A program made the position numbers and the translations under genes. DNA of 64,000 nucleotides, taken from contig NZ_CP045798.1 in assembly GCF_000746025.2 (NCBI RefSeq), positions 3,207,501-3,271,500 on the forward strand. The letters run 5' to 3'. Below, piece by piece: positions 1-9,233 of the stretch; the first letter of the stretch is position 1, and each line of letters starts with the position of its first letter. The notes under the pieces were generated by a model that had not been told where the DNA came from, searched no databases, and was given only the letters and a program-made list of their open reading frames with translations. The DNA is from Thermanaerosceptrum fracticalcis. GTDB lineage: Bacteria > Bacillota > Peptococcia > DRI-13.

Positions 1-157
1 TTGTTTGGTAAAAAATGACATAATACCAGCCAACAAATGTCATTATTAACAATAATTTACTTACAAAATACACAAAGGAGGGAGAAAAACCACCTTAAAC
101 AAGGTCAAAAAAATGTCTTAACATCTTTAGCCACCATATAAACTTATCTGTGAGATT

Positions 158-192
158 AAAGTATCCAAGGACTCTCCACTTGGATACTTTTT
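158..192. terminator. Rho-independent terminator-like hairpin
   Basis: A perfect 12-bp inverted repeat, AAAGTATCCAAG (158-169) and CTTGGATACTTT (179-190), encloses a 9-nt loop and runs into a short T tract. It probably ends a transcript entering from the left. The rest of 1-387 shows no ORF I can support. An AT-rich stretch with TATAAT-like hexamers near 350-370 could hold the promoter of the following gene, whose start at 388 is preceded by GCAGGTGATG. Confidence 0.6.
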
Positions 193-387
193 AACTTTTA
201 GCTTAACTGGGATTTGGGTACAACATGGGGTGCAGTTGTTAAACCGGTTGGCTGGTTGTCGGCAGTCTGACCTGTGTGTTTATCATACGGGTTTCTTTTA
301 TTCATTAACGGATATTTTTTATTTAATCAAAAGAAAAATATATTTAAGGTTATTATAATTTGAGTTATAATAATAGCAGGTGATGTT

Positions 388-1791
388 ATGAATAAATTTG
401 TAAACCGGGAAAATGAATTGACCTTTTTGCAAAGTGAATACATTAAAAGGCAATCTTCTTTAGTGATTATTTATGGCAGAAGAAGAATCGGAAAGACTTC
501 CCTAATTAAAAAATTTATTCAGGACAAATCTGCTCTGTATTTTCTCGCTTCTGAAGAGCCGGAAAGGGAAAATATCAACAGTTTTAAAAACCTGTTGGCT
601 GAATTTACAGGAAATATACTCCTTAGAAGAGGTTCAGACTTCTCCTGGGATGATTTGTTTACCGTATTTAGAGATTATAACAGTAATTACAAAAAGATTC
701 TTGTTATTGACGAGTTTCAGTATTTAGGCAAGGCCAACAGTGCCTTTCCATCCATCTTTCAGAGGATATGGGACCAAATATTGAAAGATTCATATATCAT
801 GGTGATTTTATGCGGTTCTTTAATTCATATGATGGAAAGCCAAACCCTTGCTTATTCAAGTCCTTTATACGGAAGAAGAACAGGACAAATCAAGCTGAAG
901 CAAATTCCTTTTTTGCATTATGGAGAATTTTACGGTAATAAGAGTGAAGAAGAGTTAATACAATATTATGCTGTAACAGGCGGGGTACCGAAGTATATTG
1001 AGGTTTTTCGGGATGTGGAAGATGTTTATGAGGGAATTCAGAAAAATATCTTAACACGACAAAGTTTTTTATATGAAGAACCAATCTTTCTTTTGGAGAA
1101 GGAAGTTTCAGAGATAGGCAGTTATTTTTCAATAATTAAGACTATCGCTCAGGGAAATCATAAACTGGGAAGTATTGCAGCAGCACTGGGAGTATCCCAG
1201 ACCAGCCTAACAAAATATTTGAATACAATGATAAATCTTGATCTAATTCAAAGAGAAGTCCCTATAACTGAGAAAAACCCTGAAAAGAGCAAAAAAGGAC
1301 TTTACTTTATAAAAGATAATTTCATTGAGTTCTGGTTTAAGTTTATCTACCCTTATAGAAATTATCTCGAGATGGATAATACAGAATATGTGATGGAGAA
1401 AATTAAGAATAATTTTATCGACAACCATGTTAGTTTTGTCTACGAAAAAATATGTATGGAAAAATTATGGAAGATGAATGACGAAAATTTCTTGAATTTT
1501 AAAATTTTAAAACTGGGCAAATGGTGGAGAGGCAGCGAAAAAATTGATTTCATAGGTTTAAACGAAGATAGTAAGGACATTGTATTTTGTGAATGTAAAT
1601 ATCACGATAAACCAGTAGATGGAGATGTGTTCTATGATTTATTGCAAAAGGCAAAACAGGTAGACTGGTACAAAAAAGAAAGGAAAGAACAATATGTCCT
1701 GTTTAGTAAATCTGGCTTTACCCATAATTTATTATCCCTGGCTGATAAACGAAAGGATTTAATATTGGTTTTTGGGGTCAGGCTTGCGTAA
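388..1791 (+). CDS. AAA-type ATPase with C-terminal DUF234 nuclease-like domain
   Basis: The 467-residue protein starts with an archaeal-ATPase-like P-loop NTPase domain. The Walker A is GRRRIGKTS (about residues 30-38) and the Walker B is ILVIDEF (about 104-110). A helix-turn-helix-like stretch follows near residues 255-285 (LGSIAAALGVSQTSLTKYL). The C-terminal half matches the DUF234 family pattern, with IDFIGL and ECKY (about 386 and 402-405) resembling a PD-(D/E)xK nuclease core. Family members are soluble ATPases of unsettled function, often single genes of scattered distribution, consistent with horizontal transfer. The start follows a GGTGATG ribosome site. It stands alone here, with AT-rich flanks. 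The substrate is unknown; DNA or protein remodelling is inference only. Confidence 0.85.
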   Translation: MNKFVNRENELTFLQSEYIKRQSSLVIIYGRRRIGKTSLIKKFIQDKSALYFLASEEPERENINSFKNLLAEFTGNILLRRGSDFSWDDLFTVFRDYNSNYKKILVIDEFQYLGKANSAFPSIFQRIWDQILKDSYIMVILCGSLIHMMESQTLAYSSPLYGRRTGQIKLKQIPFLHYGEFYGNKSEEELIQYYAVTGGVPKYIEVFRDVEDVYEGIQKNILTRQSFLYEEPIFLLEKEVSEIGSYFSIIKTIAQGNHKLGSIAAALGVSQTSLTKYLNTMINLDLIQREVPITEKNPEKSKKGLYFIKDNFIEFWFKFIYPYRNYLEMDNTEYVMEKIKNNFIDNHVSFVYEKICMEKLWKMNDENFLNFKILKLGKWWRGSEKIDFIGLNEDSKDIVFCECKYHDKPVDGDVFYDLLQKAKQVDWYKKERKEQYVLFSKSGFTHNLLSLADKRKDLILVFGVRLA

Positions 1792-1908
1792 GTGCATTTG
1801 TTTCGCCGTGTGCAAAGGTTTTCCCTGAATTTATTATATATTATTTGGCCCTATGACAGTATTGCAGAATGTTACATAAGGGGAGCATAGGGGGGTAACG
1901 GCAAGAAA

Positions 1909-3234
1909 GTGATTAAAAACAAATTTGGTTACAACAAACAAAAATTAAGATTAATTTTCTTCATATTTACGGTACAAACAGCTATTTGGCTTATCTTTTT
2001 AATATTGTTCCCCACGGTATGGCCGATTTTGTCAGCAGCATGCCTATTGAGCATTGCCGGGAGTATAATTATCATACGCTTTTACCCACTGCGGCAGGCA
2101 GTTGATTCTCGTATTGACGATAAAGCTTTTACTCCCACCTTGCTGATTGCCAATGAAACACTTCCTTATCTGCGCAGAGGACTTAACGAAGAGACTGCGC
2201 GTAAAATAGCAGAGATTATACAAAAAATCAGCGACGTGTCTGCTGTGGCTATTACTGACCGGGAAAAGGTTTTGGCTTTTTTAGGCACGGGTTGTGAAAA
2301 CCATCCGGTGGGAAGGCCCATCGTAACCAGAGCTACTTTTGAAGTTATCTTGACGGGACAGTTGAAGGTTGTCCAGAACAACAGCGAATTCAACTGCCTT
2401 GTCAACAATTGCAACTGCCCTCTGGAATCTGCGGTAATTGCACCCCTGATCTGTAAGGGACAGGTCGTAGGCACACTAAAACTTTATCAAACCCGGCAGG
2501 GGCACATCCCTAATTATGTGGTAAAATTAGCCGCCGGTATAGCCCAACTCCTTGGGATGCAGATGGAACTGGCCGAGCTGGACCGGCAGTCCCGGCTATT
2601 AACCGAAGCCCAGTTGGATGCCCTGCAGGCCCAAATTAATCCCCATTTTCTTTTTAATACTTTGAATACCATCAATATGTTTATCCGGACAAAACCGGAA
2701 ACCGCACGCAAGCTTTTAATCCGGCTGGCTTCGTTTTTCAGGTATTCACTGAATCGCGAGGGTCGTTTTATTACCCTTAAGGAAGAGTTAAAGTATATTC
2801 AAAACTATATTGTCCTGGAAAAAGCACGTTTTGGGAAAAAACTGCGGGTTAGCAGGAACATTGATAAATCGCTTTTAGAATACTCCATTCCTGTTTTGAC
2901 AGTACAACCACTGGTGGAAAACGCCATCAGGCATGGTATTACACCCAAAGAAGGCCGGGGAACGGTGCAGATTTCGGCCTGTTTGCAAGGGGATGAAATT
3001 GAAATATCCGTTGTTGACGATGGAATAGGCATTCATCCCGAAATTATGCCTAAAATATTTCAGCCGGGTTTTGGTTCCGGCTGCGGGGTAGGACTGTCAA
3101 ATGTTCATGAAAGGTTAAAAATTTTATTTGGCGAGGAGCATGGTTTGCACGTTGAAAGTGAATTCGGCAACGGTACAAAAGTTTGGTTCAGGGTTCCTTT
3201 CAGTTCGGTAATGATAAGGGAGGAAATAACATGA
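1909..3234 (+). CDS. LytS-like sensor histidine kinase (His_kinase/HATPase_c)
   Basis: A membrane sensor kinase of 441 residues with a GTG start. Two hydrophobic segments lie near residues 13-57. A GAF-like sensory region covers roughly 65-215 and contains a Cys cluster (CLVNNCNCP) that could bind a metal or cofactor. The LytS/YehU-type phosphoacceptor motif NPHFLFNTLN puts the phosphorylated His at residue 246. The ATPase domain carries the N-box VQPLVENAIRHG and glycine boxes (DDGIGI, GVGLSNVHERL). The stop overlaps the next gene's ATG (ATGA), so the pair is translationally coupled. Its position just upstream of acsA and an acetate-type symporter suggests that it senses acetate or a related nutrient. 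That is inferred from context and not read from the domain. Confidence 0.92.
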   Translation: MIKNKFGYNKQKLRLIFFIFTVQTAIWLIFLILFPTVWPILSAACLLSIAGSIIIIRFYPLRQAVDSRIDDKAFTPTLLIANETLPYLRRGLNEETARKIAEIIQKISDVSAVAITDREKVLAFLGTGCENHPVGRPIVTRATFEVILTGQLKVVQNNSEFNCLVNNCNCPLESAVIAPLICKGQVVGTLKLYQTRQGHIPNYVVKLAAGIAQLLGMQMELAELDRQSRLLTEAQLDALQAQINPHFLFNTLNTINMFIRTKPETARKLLIRLASFFRYSLNREGRFITLKEELKYIQNYIVLEKARFGKKLRVSRNIDKSLLEYSIPVLTVQPLVENAIRHGITPKEGRGTVQISACLQGDEIEISVVDDGIGIHPEIMPKIFQPGFGSGCGVGLSNVHERLKILFGEEHGLHVESEFGNGTKVWFRVPFSSVMIREEIT

Positions 3235-4022
3235 CATTGAAAGCCTTGATTGTTGATGATGAATATCCTGCCCGTCAGGAACTGAGGTTTCTTTTAAGCC
3301 AGTTTAACAACATTGAAGTGGTAGGGGAGGCTGCCAGTGCATCTGAAGCGCTGACGTTGATTAAAGCCCTTGATTATCAGGTCTTGTTTTTGGATATAAA
3401 CCTACCGGGAAAGAACGGCATTGAACTGGGAGCAGCTATTCAGGCTTTGCCAAAACCGCCCTTTGTTGTTTATATAACCGCCTACGACAAGTATGCTCTG
3501 GAAGCTTTTGATGTGAATGCCATTGATTATATTCTTAAACCCATTGATAAAAGAAAGATCAAACGGGTTATTGAGCGTGTGCTGAAGACTTGCCAGGAAA
3601 GCGGGGGCTCTTCTGCGCCACCAGGAAGCGGCGACTCACTTTTGGAAAGTCCTAAAACAGCCGCGGAAAACGCCGGGGAAGTGAAAGTAAACCTGTTAAC
3701 GGCAGAAAAGCAGGGTAAGACCGTACTCGTTGATGTTAATGAGATTTATTATGCCTTTACGGAGCAGGATTATGTATTTATCAAAACCTTTGGGGAAAAG
3801 CTTTTCACTCGCTTTACCCTGAAAGAACTGGAGGCCAGGCTGGGCAGCGGCGGCAAGTTTTTTCGGACGCACCGTTGTTATATAGTAAATTTGCTGAAGG
3901 TAAAAGAAATACTGCCCTTATTTAATGGCACTTTTAACCTGGTGCTGGAGGATAAAGATCATAGTACGGTGCCGGTCAGCCGGAACCAGGCGCGAAAACT
4001 AAGGAAAGTACTAGGTTTTTAA
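3231..4022 (+). CDS. LytTR-family response regulator
   Basis: A 263-residue partner of the preceding kinase. The ATG at 3231 sits 5-10 nt after GGAGG and overlaps the kinase stop; an upstream in-frame extension lies inside the kinase gene and is rejected. The receiver domain (1-120) has the acidic pair DD at 9-10, phosphoacceptor Asp55 in LFLDINLPG, and the conserved Lys in YILKPI. A linker rich in Gly, Ser and Pro leads to a LytTR DNA-binding domain (about 155-260) with the typical FFRTHRCYIVNL core. It is expected to bind direct-repeat operators. A repeated 12-mer, GGTTWAACGGTA, occurs downstream at 4103 and again in the acsA leader at 4640, and is a candidate target. Confidence 0.92.
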   Translation: MTLKALIVDDEYPARQELRFLLSQFNNIEVVGEAASASEALTLIKALDYQVLFLDINLPGKNGIELGAAIQALPKPPFVVYITAYDKYALEAFDVNAIDYILKPIDKRKIKRVIERVLKTCQESGGSSAPPGSGDSLLESPKTAAENAGEVKVNLLTAEKQGKTVLVDVNEIYYAFTEQDYVFIKTFGEKLFTRFTLKELEARLGSGGKFFRTHRCYIVNLLKVKEILPLFNGTFNLVLEDKDHSTVPVSRNQARKLRKVLGF

Positions 4023-4102
4023 AACAGGATTTTGCTAAAGATAATTGATTTTTGAAAGACTATCCCAGATGTTTTTAAAGCAGCTTAACGGTTTAAATAG
4101 AG

Positions 4103-4114
4103 GGTTAAACGGTA
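4103..4114. promoter_or_regulatory. Candidate LytTR operator repeat (copy 1)
   Basis: GGTTAAACGGTA here and GGTTTAACGGTA at 4640-4651 differ by one base. A related CTTAACGGTTTAA begins near 4084. Paired AACGGT-type elements are the kind of direct repeat LytTR regulators bind. The assignment is inference from the repeat and from its position around acsA. Confidence 0.25.
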
Positions 4115-4298
4115 GGCAAAGCCGCTGTTTTTACTTAATAACGGTGAAATCTACCTTTCAGCCTGCATTTTGACCGCCCGGAGGCATATTTTTTCCGTTC
4201 TCGGGAAAGAAGTTTAGTTTAATTAGCTCCAGAGGTAAGATGTAATCAACAAAAGTATCTAACATAATCAACCGGAGCAGGGCGAAGGAGGGATTTGA

Positions 4299-4484
4299 AT
4301 GAAGGTCTATATAGTAAAAAGTATGGATACCAACTGTGTTGTCTCCATCGATAAGGTTTTTCAAGACAAAAATGAAGCGGAAATATATGCCAGGGAACAG
4401 GAAAAAGAATTTCCGGGGCTTGTATTTTATATTTCCGAGTACTTTGTTCACAATATGAATCAGGCTAAGCTGTCCTTAATATAA
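4299..4484 (+). CDS. Small uncharacterised protein, 61 aa
   Basis: A short ORF with a very good ribosome site (GAAGGAGGGATTTG then ATG). The product is soluble with alternating acidic and basic residues (KNEAEIYAREQEKEF) and an aromatic C-terminal half (VFYISEYFVHN). No family is recognised. It ends just before a strong terminator at 4529 and probably shares a transcript with the two-component pair or has its own promoter in 4023-4298. The strong Shine-Dalgarno sequence and the terminator argue for a real gene. Confidence 0.6.
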   Translation: MKVYIVKSMDTNCVVSIDKVFQDKNEAEIYAREQEKEFPGLVFYISEYFVHNMNQAKLSLI

Positions 4485-4528
4485 ATAAAATATAAAACAT
4501 TTATTAATTGATTAAAACGTCCGTGAAG

Positions 4529-4559
4529 AGTCACCACCTGAAAGTGGTGACTTTTTTTT
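4529..4559 (+). terminator. Rho-independent terminator
   Basis: AGTCACCAC (4529-4537) pairs perfectly with GTGGTGACT (4544-4552) around a 6-nt loop and is followed by TTTTTTT. It separates the two-component unit from the acsA unit. Confidence 0.9.
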
Positions 4560-4565
4560 GCCATT

Positions 4566-4615
4566 AACCTCTAAAGTACGGAAAAATGATATTTTCCCGC
4601 TCCAGAGGTTTTTTT
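4566..4615 (+). terminator. Second, nested hairpin with T tract in the acsA leader
   Basis: AACCTCT (4566-4572) pairs with AGAGGTT (4604-4610) and is followed by TTTTT. An inner, nearly perfect stem (CGGAAAAAT with ATTTTCCCG) sits inside. Lying only 6 nt after the previous terminator, it may be a back-up terminator, or an attenuator if transcription of acsA starts upstream. The remaining leader, 4616-4822, holds candidate operator copy 2 (4640-4651) and no convincing gene; a 61-codon ORF there has unlikely composition. Confidence 0.55.
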
Positions 4616-4822
4616 GATGCTTTAAGTGCACAAACGGGAGGTTTAACGGTAAGTGGCAGGAGGCATTGTATCCCCAAGGGTGGTGTTGTGCTGTTGGGAG
4701 GGGAAGGGTGTACGAGAAGTCTTAAATATTGCCTTTACCGGGAAAAACATAGCTGCTTCATTGTGTGTTAATTAAGATAATAATCAAAAAGAACAATAAT
4801 CAAAAAGACAGGGGGAAACATT

Positions 4823-6766
4823 ATGAATAATGCAAAAACAATATCTCATTATGAAGATGAAGAACAGTTATTTTTTCCTGATTCATCCTTTTCCACCCGG
4901 GCCAATATTCAAAATACCCAGATTTATGACAGCGCGTGGGTAGATTACAAGAATTACTGGATGGGGGAGGCTCAAAAACTTCATTGGTTCAAGCCATGGG
5001 ATAAAGTGCTGGAATGGCATAGCCCTTTTGCTCAATGGTTTGTCAATGGTAAACTCAATGCCTGCTACAATTGCCTGGACAGACACCTGGAGGGATGGCG
5101 CAGAAACAAAGCCGCCATTATCTTTGAGGGTGAACTTGGAGACCGCCAGGTATGGACCTACCAGGATTTGCACAGGGAAGTGACGAGGTTTGCCAATGTT
5201 TTGCGCGGTATGGGAGTAAACAAAGGTGACACGGTAACGATTTATCTGCCCATGATACCGGAGGCGGTCATAACCATGCTTGCCTGTGCCCGCATTGGTG
5301 CACCTCACAGTGTGGTGTTCGGAGGTTTTTCCGCTGGGGCCCTGAGGGATAGAATCAGTGATGCAGAATCCAGGGTGATTATCACGGCGGATGGTTGCTG
5401 GCGCCGGGGTAAAGCCATTCCCCTTAAAAGCAACGTAGATGAAGCCATTTCTCAATGCCCAACCGTGGAAAAAGTAGTAGTCGTGCAAAGGACTAGGGTT
5501 GAAGTCAAGATGGAGCCGGTGAGGGATGTATGGTATCACGAAATAATGAGAAAAACACCCGCGGGTTGTCAATGTGAAATCATGGATGCCGAGGATGTAT
5601 TGTTTATTTTATATACCAGCGGCACAACCGGTAAACCCAAGGGGATCGTTCATACTACCGGCGGATATTTAACGGGTGTTGCCTCGACCCACCGGAACGT
5701 TTTTGACCTCAAGGAAGATGATGTTTACTGGTGTACTGCTGACATTGGGTGGATTACTGGCCACAGTTATGTGGTATACGGCCCACTGGCCAATGGTGCT
5801 ACCATCCTAATCTTTGAAGGGGCCCCCGATTATCCGGGAAAGGACCGGTTCTGGGAAATAATTGAGAAATACAGAGTATCTATCTTTTATACGGCTCCTA
5901 CCGCCATCAGGATGTTTATGAAGTGGGGGGAATCCTGGCCACAAGGCAGGGACTTGTCTTCTTTGAGACTGCTGGGATCCGTTGGTGAGCCCATCAATCC
6001 CGAAGCCTGGCATTGGTACCACAAAAACATCGGCAGGGGAAGGTGCCCCGTTGTTGATACGTGGTGGCAAACCGAAACCGGCAGCATCATGGTGGCGCCA
6101 CTACCCGGTATCACACCGGTTAAACCTGGTTCGTGCACAAAACCTTTGCCAGGAGTATTTGTTGATGTGGTTGACGAAAACGGCAAACCGGTAGTGCCCG
6201 GTGGTAGTGGATACCTGGTAATTAAGAGGCCCTGGCCTTCGATGCTTCGCACTGTCTATAAAGACCCTCAACGCTATATAGACACTTATTGGAGTCGTTT
6301 TGCAGGGATGTATTTTACCGGGGACGGGGCGAAAAAGGATAAACACGGCTATATTTGGGTGCGCGGACGAGTTGATGACATTATCAACGTATCAGGCCAC
6401 CGGATTGGCAGTGCCGAGGTGGAAAGCGCCCTTGTGGAACACCCCGCAGTGGCGGAGGCTGCGGTGATTGGCCGCAGTCATGAGCTCAAAGGGCAGGCGG
6501 TTACGGCCTTTGTTACCCTCAGGGAAGGAGTAATTTGGGCCACTGAGTTGGAGGATGATTTAAAGAACCACGTGGCCAAAAGGATCGGCGGACTGGCCAG
6601 GCCCGAGGAAATCATTTACGCCGGGGAATTGCCTAAGACCCGCAGTGGCAAAATTATGAGACGTTTATTAAGAGATATTGCGGAAGGCAGGGTGATGGGC
6701 GATATCTCCACCCTGGCGGATCCATCGGTAATATCCCAGTTGCTGGAGCGGAAAATTGCCATCTAA
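4823..6766 (+). CDS. acsA: Acetyl-CoA synthetase (AMP-forming acetate-CoA ligase)
   Basis: A 647-residue enzyme, the usual length for AcsA. It activates acetate with ATP and CoA to acetyl-CoA, AMP and pyrophosphate in the cytosol. Visible ANL-superfamily signatures are the P-loop-like [11 protein letters not shown], the adenine-binding WWQTETG, the hinge region [13 protein letters not shown], and the catalytic/acetylatable lysine K610 in RSGKIMRR. The N-terminal domain has the acetyl-CoA-synthetase type [12 protein letters not shown]. The start follows AGGGGGAAACATT. DUF485 and symporter genes follow immediately, as in the acs-yjcH-actP arrangement of enterobacteria, so import and activation of acetate are likely co-expressed. 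The upstream LytSR-like pair probably controls the unit. Confidence 0.96.
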   Translation: MNNAKTISHYEDEEQLFFPDSSFSTRANIQNTQIYDSAWVDYKNYWMGEAQKLHWFKPWDKVLEWHSPFAQWFVNGKLNACYNCLDRHLEGWRRNKAAIIFEGELGDRQVWTYQDLHREVTRFANVLRGMGVNKGDTVTIYLPMIPEAVITMLACARIGAPHSVVFGGFSAGALRDRISDAESRVIITADGCWRRGKAIPLKSNVDEAISQCPTVEKVVVVQRTRVEVKMEPVRDVWYHEIMRKTPAGCQCEIMDAEDVLFILYTSGTTGKPKGIVHTTGGYLTGVASTHRNVFDLKEDDVYWCTADIGWITGHSYVVYGPLANGATILIFEGAPDYPGKDRFWEIIEKYRVSIFYTAPTAIRMFMKWGESWPQGRDLSSLRLLGSVGEPINPEAWHWYHKNIGRGRCPVVDTWWQTETGSIMVAPLPGITPVKPGSCTKPLPGVFVDVVDENGKPVVPGGSGYLVIKRPWPSMLRTVYKDPQRYIDTYWSRFAGMYFTGDGAKKDKHGYIWVRGRVDDIINVSGHRIGSAEVESALVEHPAVAEAAVIGRSHELKGQAVTAFVTLREGVIWATELEDDLKNHVAKRIGGLARPEEIIYAGELPKTRSGKIMRRLLRDIAEGRVMGDISTLADPSVISQLLERKIAI

Positions 6767-6807
6767 ATATCACCTCATAGAAATTTGTAAAAAAAGGGGG
6801 TAAAATC

Positions 6808-7110
6808 ATGAGTTTTCATGGTTCTGTGATGAAATGGCAAGAAGATAAAGCTTCTTTAATTAAAACTCACCTGGGTTTATGGCTGTTCTTTCTCTATGCT
6901 TTTGTTTATGGGGGGTTTATTCTAATCAATATTACAGCTCCCAAACTAATGGCGGTGGATGTTGGACCCCTGAATGTAGCCATAGTGTATGGTTTCGGGC
7001 TAATTATTTTCGCCCTTTTCTTGGCGCTTTTCTATAACAGCGTCAGTTCCGGAGCAGAAAAAATTTTCCGCGAAGAAAACCATGCCTTGCAGAAGGAGGA
7101 TGCTTTATGA
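6808..7110 (+). CDS. DUF485 (YjcH-like) membrane protein
   Basis: A 100-residue protein with two hydrophobic segments (about 25-47 and 58-82) and the DUF485 pattern: a charged amphipathic N-terminus followed by LWLFFLYAFVYGGFILIN. Its family partners acetate and related sodium-solute symporters and is thought to be an accessory subunit. The start follows AAGGGGGTAAAATC. Its stop overlaps the symporter start (ATGA at 7107), which implies translational coupling and a stoichiometric complex. Confidence 0.88.
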   Translation: MSFHGSVMKWQEDKASLIKTHLGLWLFFLYAFVYGGFILINITAPKLMAVDVGPLNVAIVYGFGLIIFALFLALFYNSVSSGAEKIFREENHALQKEDAL

Positions 7111-9056
7111 ATTATGTGCCTTCGCCCTGGGCTATCGTTATCTTTGTCTTCTTTGTAGTAGCTGTGCTGTATATTTCCTATTATTTCGCCCACCGTACCA
7201 AATCAGCCGCCGGATACTATGCCGCCGGTGGGCAGATCCACTGGGCAGTAAACGGTATTGCCTTTGCCGGTGATTATCTTTCCGCAGCTTCCTTTTTAGG
7301 AATCTGCGGAATGATCGCCATGTCCGGTTACGATGGGTTCCTGTATTCCATTGGTTACCTGGCTGGTTGGATAGTCGCCCTTTTTCTAGTGGCGGAACCT
7401 TTGAGACGTCTTGGTAAGTATACCTTTGCCGATGCCCTGGACGCCAAGTTTAATTCCAAATCTATTCAGTTGATGGCCGCCATCAGTACTTTACTGGTTT
7501 CGCTTTTTTATCTAATCCCGCAAATGGTAGGTGCCGGGTCACTGGTTACCCCCTTGCTGGGGTTGCCTCACAGCGCCGGTGTTCTTCTGGTTGGAGCTGT
7601 CGTGATAATTATTGTGGGCACCGCTGGTATGACATCTACAACTTATGTGCAATTTCTTAAAGGTCTTTTGCTGATTGTTTTTTCACTGCTCCTGGTGTTC
7701 TTTATATTCTCCCGTGGTCTTACTACCAAACCTGATCAGGGCGGAAATGTGCCTTACCACGATTTTAAGACCTTAAAACTGACTGCCCTTAGTACCGACT
7801 CCCTTGAACTTGCGGACCAGTCTTACCAGGTGCTTACCGATTACCGCAAGGAATATGGCAAGAAATACCCCTTTGTGAAACTATCCAGGGATAATGTCGT
7901 CTCCATCTGGAAAATCAATGAAAAAGACATGATGCTGGAAGAGACGCTTTTTGTCACAAAACTGGCCGATGGCAGCACACTCTATAACGGTGGCAAAAAG
8001 GAAGCGGGGAGGTTTTATCAGGTCGGCCATTTAAGCCAAATAGACGGCAAAGCCGATTGGCAAATCGCACCCCTTAATCCTTTCTCTTTTATTGAAAACA
8101 TTAAGAAGAGTTCCGTTGTCAGGTGGGGCAAACAAATAATCAAGGACGGAGACAGTGAGACTACCGTATATTATCAGAATCCCACACCGGGGAAGGATGT
8201 ACTGCGCCCGGGGCTCATCTATAAATTAGATTCGGATAAAGGAGCTACTGTGCGGGATAAATTCGATTTTGTCTCCTTAATGCTGGCCTTGTTTTTGGGT
8301 ACAGCAGCCCTTCCCCATATCCTTATCCGCTACTATACCGTACCAAGTCCCTCTTGTGCCCGGAAGTCTACCATTATTGCTATTGCTGCTATAGGATTAT
8401 TCTATGTCCTCACTTTGTACATGGGATTAGGTGCCATGGTAAGCGGGGTAATCGATTTAACAAATGACAACATGTCTGCTCCCCTTTTGGCAAAATCCTT
8501 TGGTACTCTAATGTTTGCCATCATTACCGCAGTTGCCTTTGCCACGGTGCTGGGGACAGTGGCGGGCCTTATTCTGGCAGCCTCGGGAGCTGTAGCCCAT
8601 GACTTAATGGATAAATTCTTTGGCCGGAAAATGAGCGACAGGGGAAAAGTAATGGCAGGAAAAATCACCGCGGTGATTGTTGGTTGCATAGCCATTGCCT
8701 TGGGCATCGCCTTTAAAAATATAAATGTTTCTTTTCTTGTGGGTTGGGCCTTTGCCGTGGCTGCATCCGCCAATTTACCGGCCATAGTTATGCTGTTGTT
8801 TTGGAAAAAAACCACTTCCCAGGGGATTGCTGCCTCAATTTTTGTCGGTTTGACCTCTGCCCTGGGCTTAATATTATTATCACAAAAGACATTTAATGAA
8901 GTGTATCACTTATCTCATCTTGTTGCTCCTGTACCTCTCAACAACCCGGCCATTATTTCTGTGCCTCTAAGTTTTATTACCCTGGTAGTAGTGTCCCTGC
9001 TTACCCAGCCTGAGCCGGTACTCAAATGTACGGGAGTTTCATCGCAGGAGATTTAA
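7107..9056 (+). CDS. actP: ActP-like sodium/acetate symporter (SSS family) with enlarged extramembrane loop
   Basis: A 649-residue sodium:solute symporter with about 13-14 membrane segments. SSS-family features include GDYLSAASFLGI and TYVQFLKG near the N-terminal core, and VAFATVLGTVAGLILAASGAVAHDL in the second half (quoted only as region 470-495). A hydrophilic block of about 165 residues (roughly 210-375) interrupts the membrane segments, making the protein longer than enteric ActP (about 550). Overlap with the DUF485 gene and proximity to acsA point to acetate as substrate, though other short monocarboxylates are possible. The insert has no family I can name and may be a sensory or regulatory domain. 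Confidence 0.88.
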   Translation: MNYVPSPWAIVIFVFFVVAVLYISYYFAHRTKSAAGYYAAGGQIHWAVNGIAFAGDYLSAASFLGICGMIAMSGYDGFLYSIGYLAGWIVALFLVAEPLRRLGKYTFADALDAKFNSKSIQLMAAISTLLVSLFYLIPQMVGAGSLVTPLLGLPHSAGVLLVGAVVIIIVGTAGMTSTTYVQFLKGLLLIVFSLLLVFFIFSRGLTTKPDQGGNVPYHDFKTLKLTALSTDSLELADQSYQVLTDYRKEYGKKYPFVKLSRDNVVSIWKINEKDMMLEETLFVTKLADGSTLYNGGKKEAGRFYQVGHLSQIDGKADWQIAPLNPFSFIENIKKSSVVRWGKQIIKDGDSETTVYYQNPTPGKDVLRPGLIYKLDSDKGATVRDKFDFVSLMLALFLGTAALPHILIRYYTVPSPSCARKSTIIAIAAIGLFYVLTLYMGLGAMVSGVIDLTNDNMSAPLLAKSFGTLMFAIITAVAFATVLGTVAGLILAASGAVAHDLMDKFFGRKMSDRGKVMAGKITAVIVGCIAIALGIAFKNINVSFLVGWAFAVAASANLPAIVMLLFWKKTTSQGIAASIFVGLTSALGLILLSQKTFNEVYHLSHLVAPVPLNNPAIISVPLSFITLVVVSLLTQPEPVLKCTGVSSQEI

Positions 9057-9090
9057 ACAACAGTTATTGAAGTTAAAAATAAGAGCCGGG

Positions 9091-9125
9091 AAAAAGCGGT
9101 GGAGTCTTTACTCTCCGCTTTTTTA
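9091..9125 (+). terminator. Terminator of the acetate operon
   Basis: AAAAAGCGG and the complementary CCGCTTTTTT flank a GC-rich stem with a small internal bulge (GGAG/CTC) and end in a T tract. It lies 35 nt after the symporter stop. Confidence 0.75.
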
Positions 9126-9233
9126 AACGTATAGGAAAGTATAAAAATTTTTGTGGTTCTCAGCCCTTGTTAAGCAAGGGTTTTTTCATTTTTTAACGAA
9201 AGCAGGAAGTAGTTGTTAGAAAGGTGAGAACAT

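Noticed and set aside
4586-4771. 61-codon plus-strand ORF in the acsA leader
   Set aside because: It has no ribosome site, starts within a hairpin and has an unnatural composition. The region is better explained as leader with terminators and candidate operators.
4883-5572. 229-codon minus-strand ORF inside acsA
   Set aside because: It is a shadow frame of a strongly conserved gene, without a ribosome site or family match.
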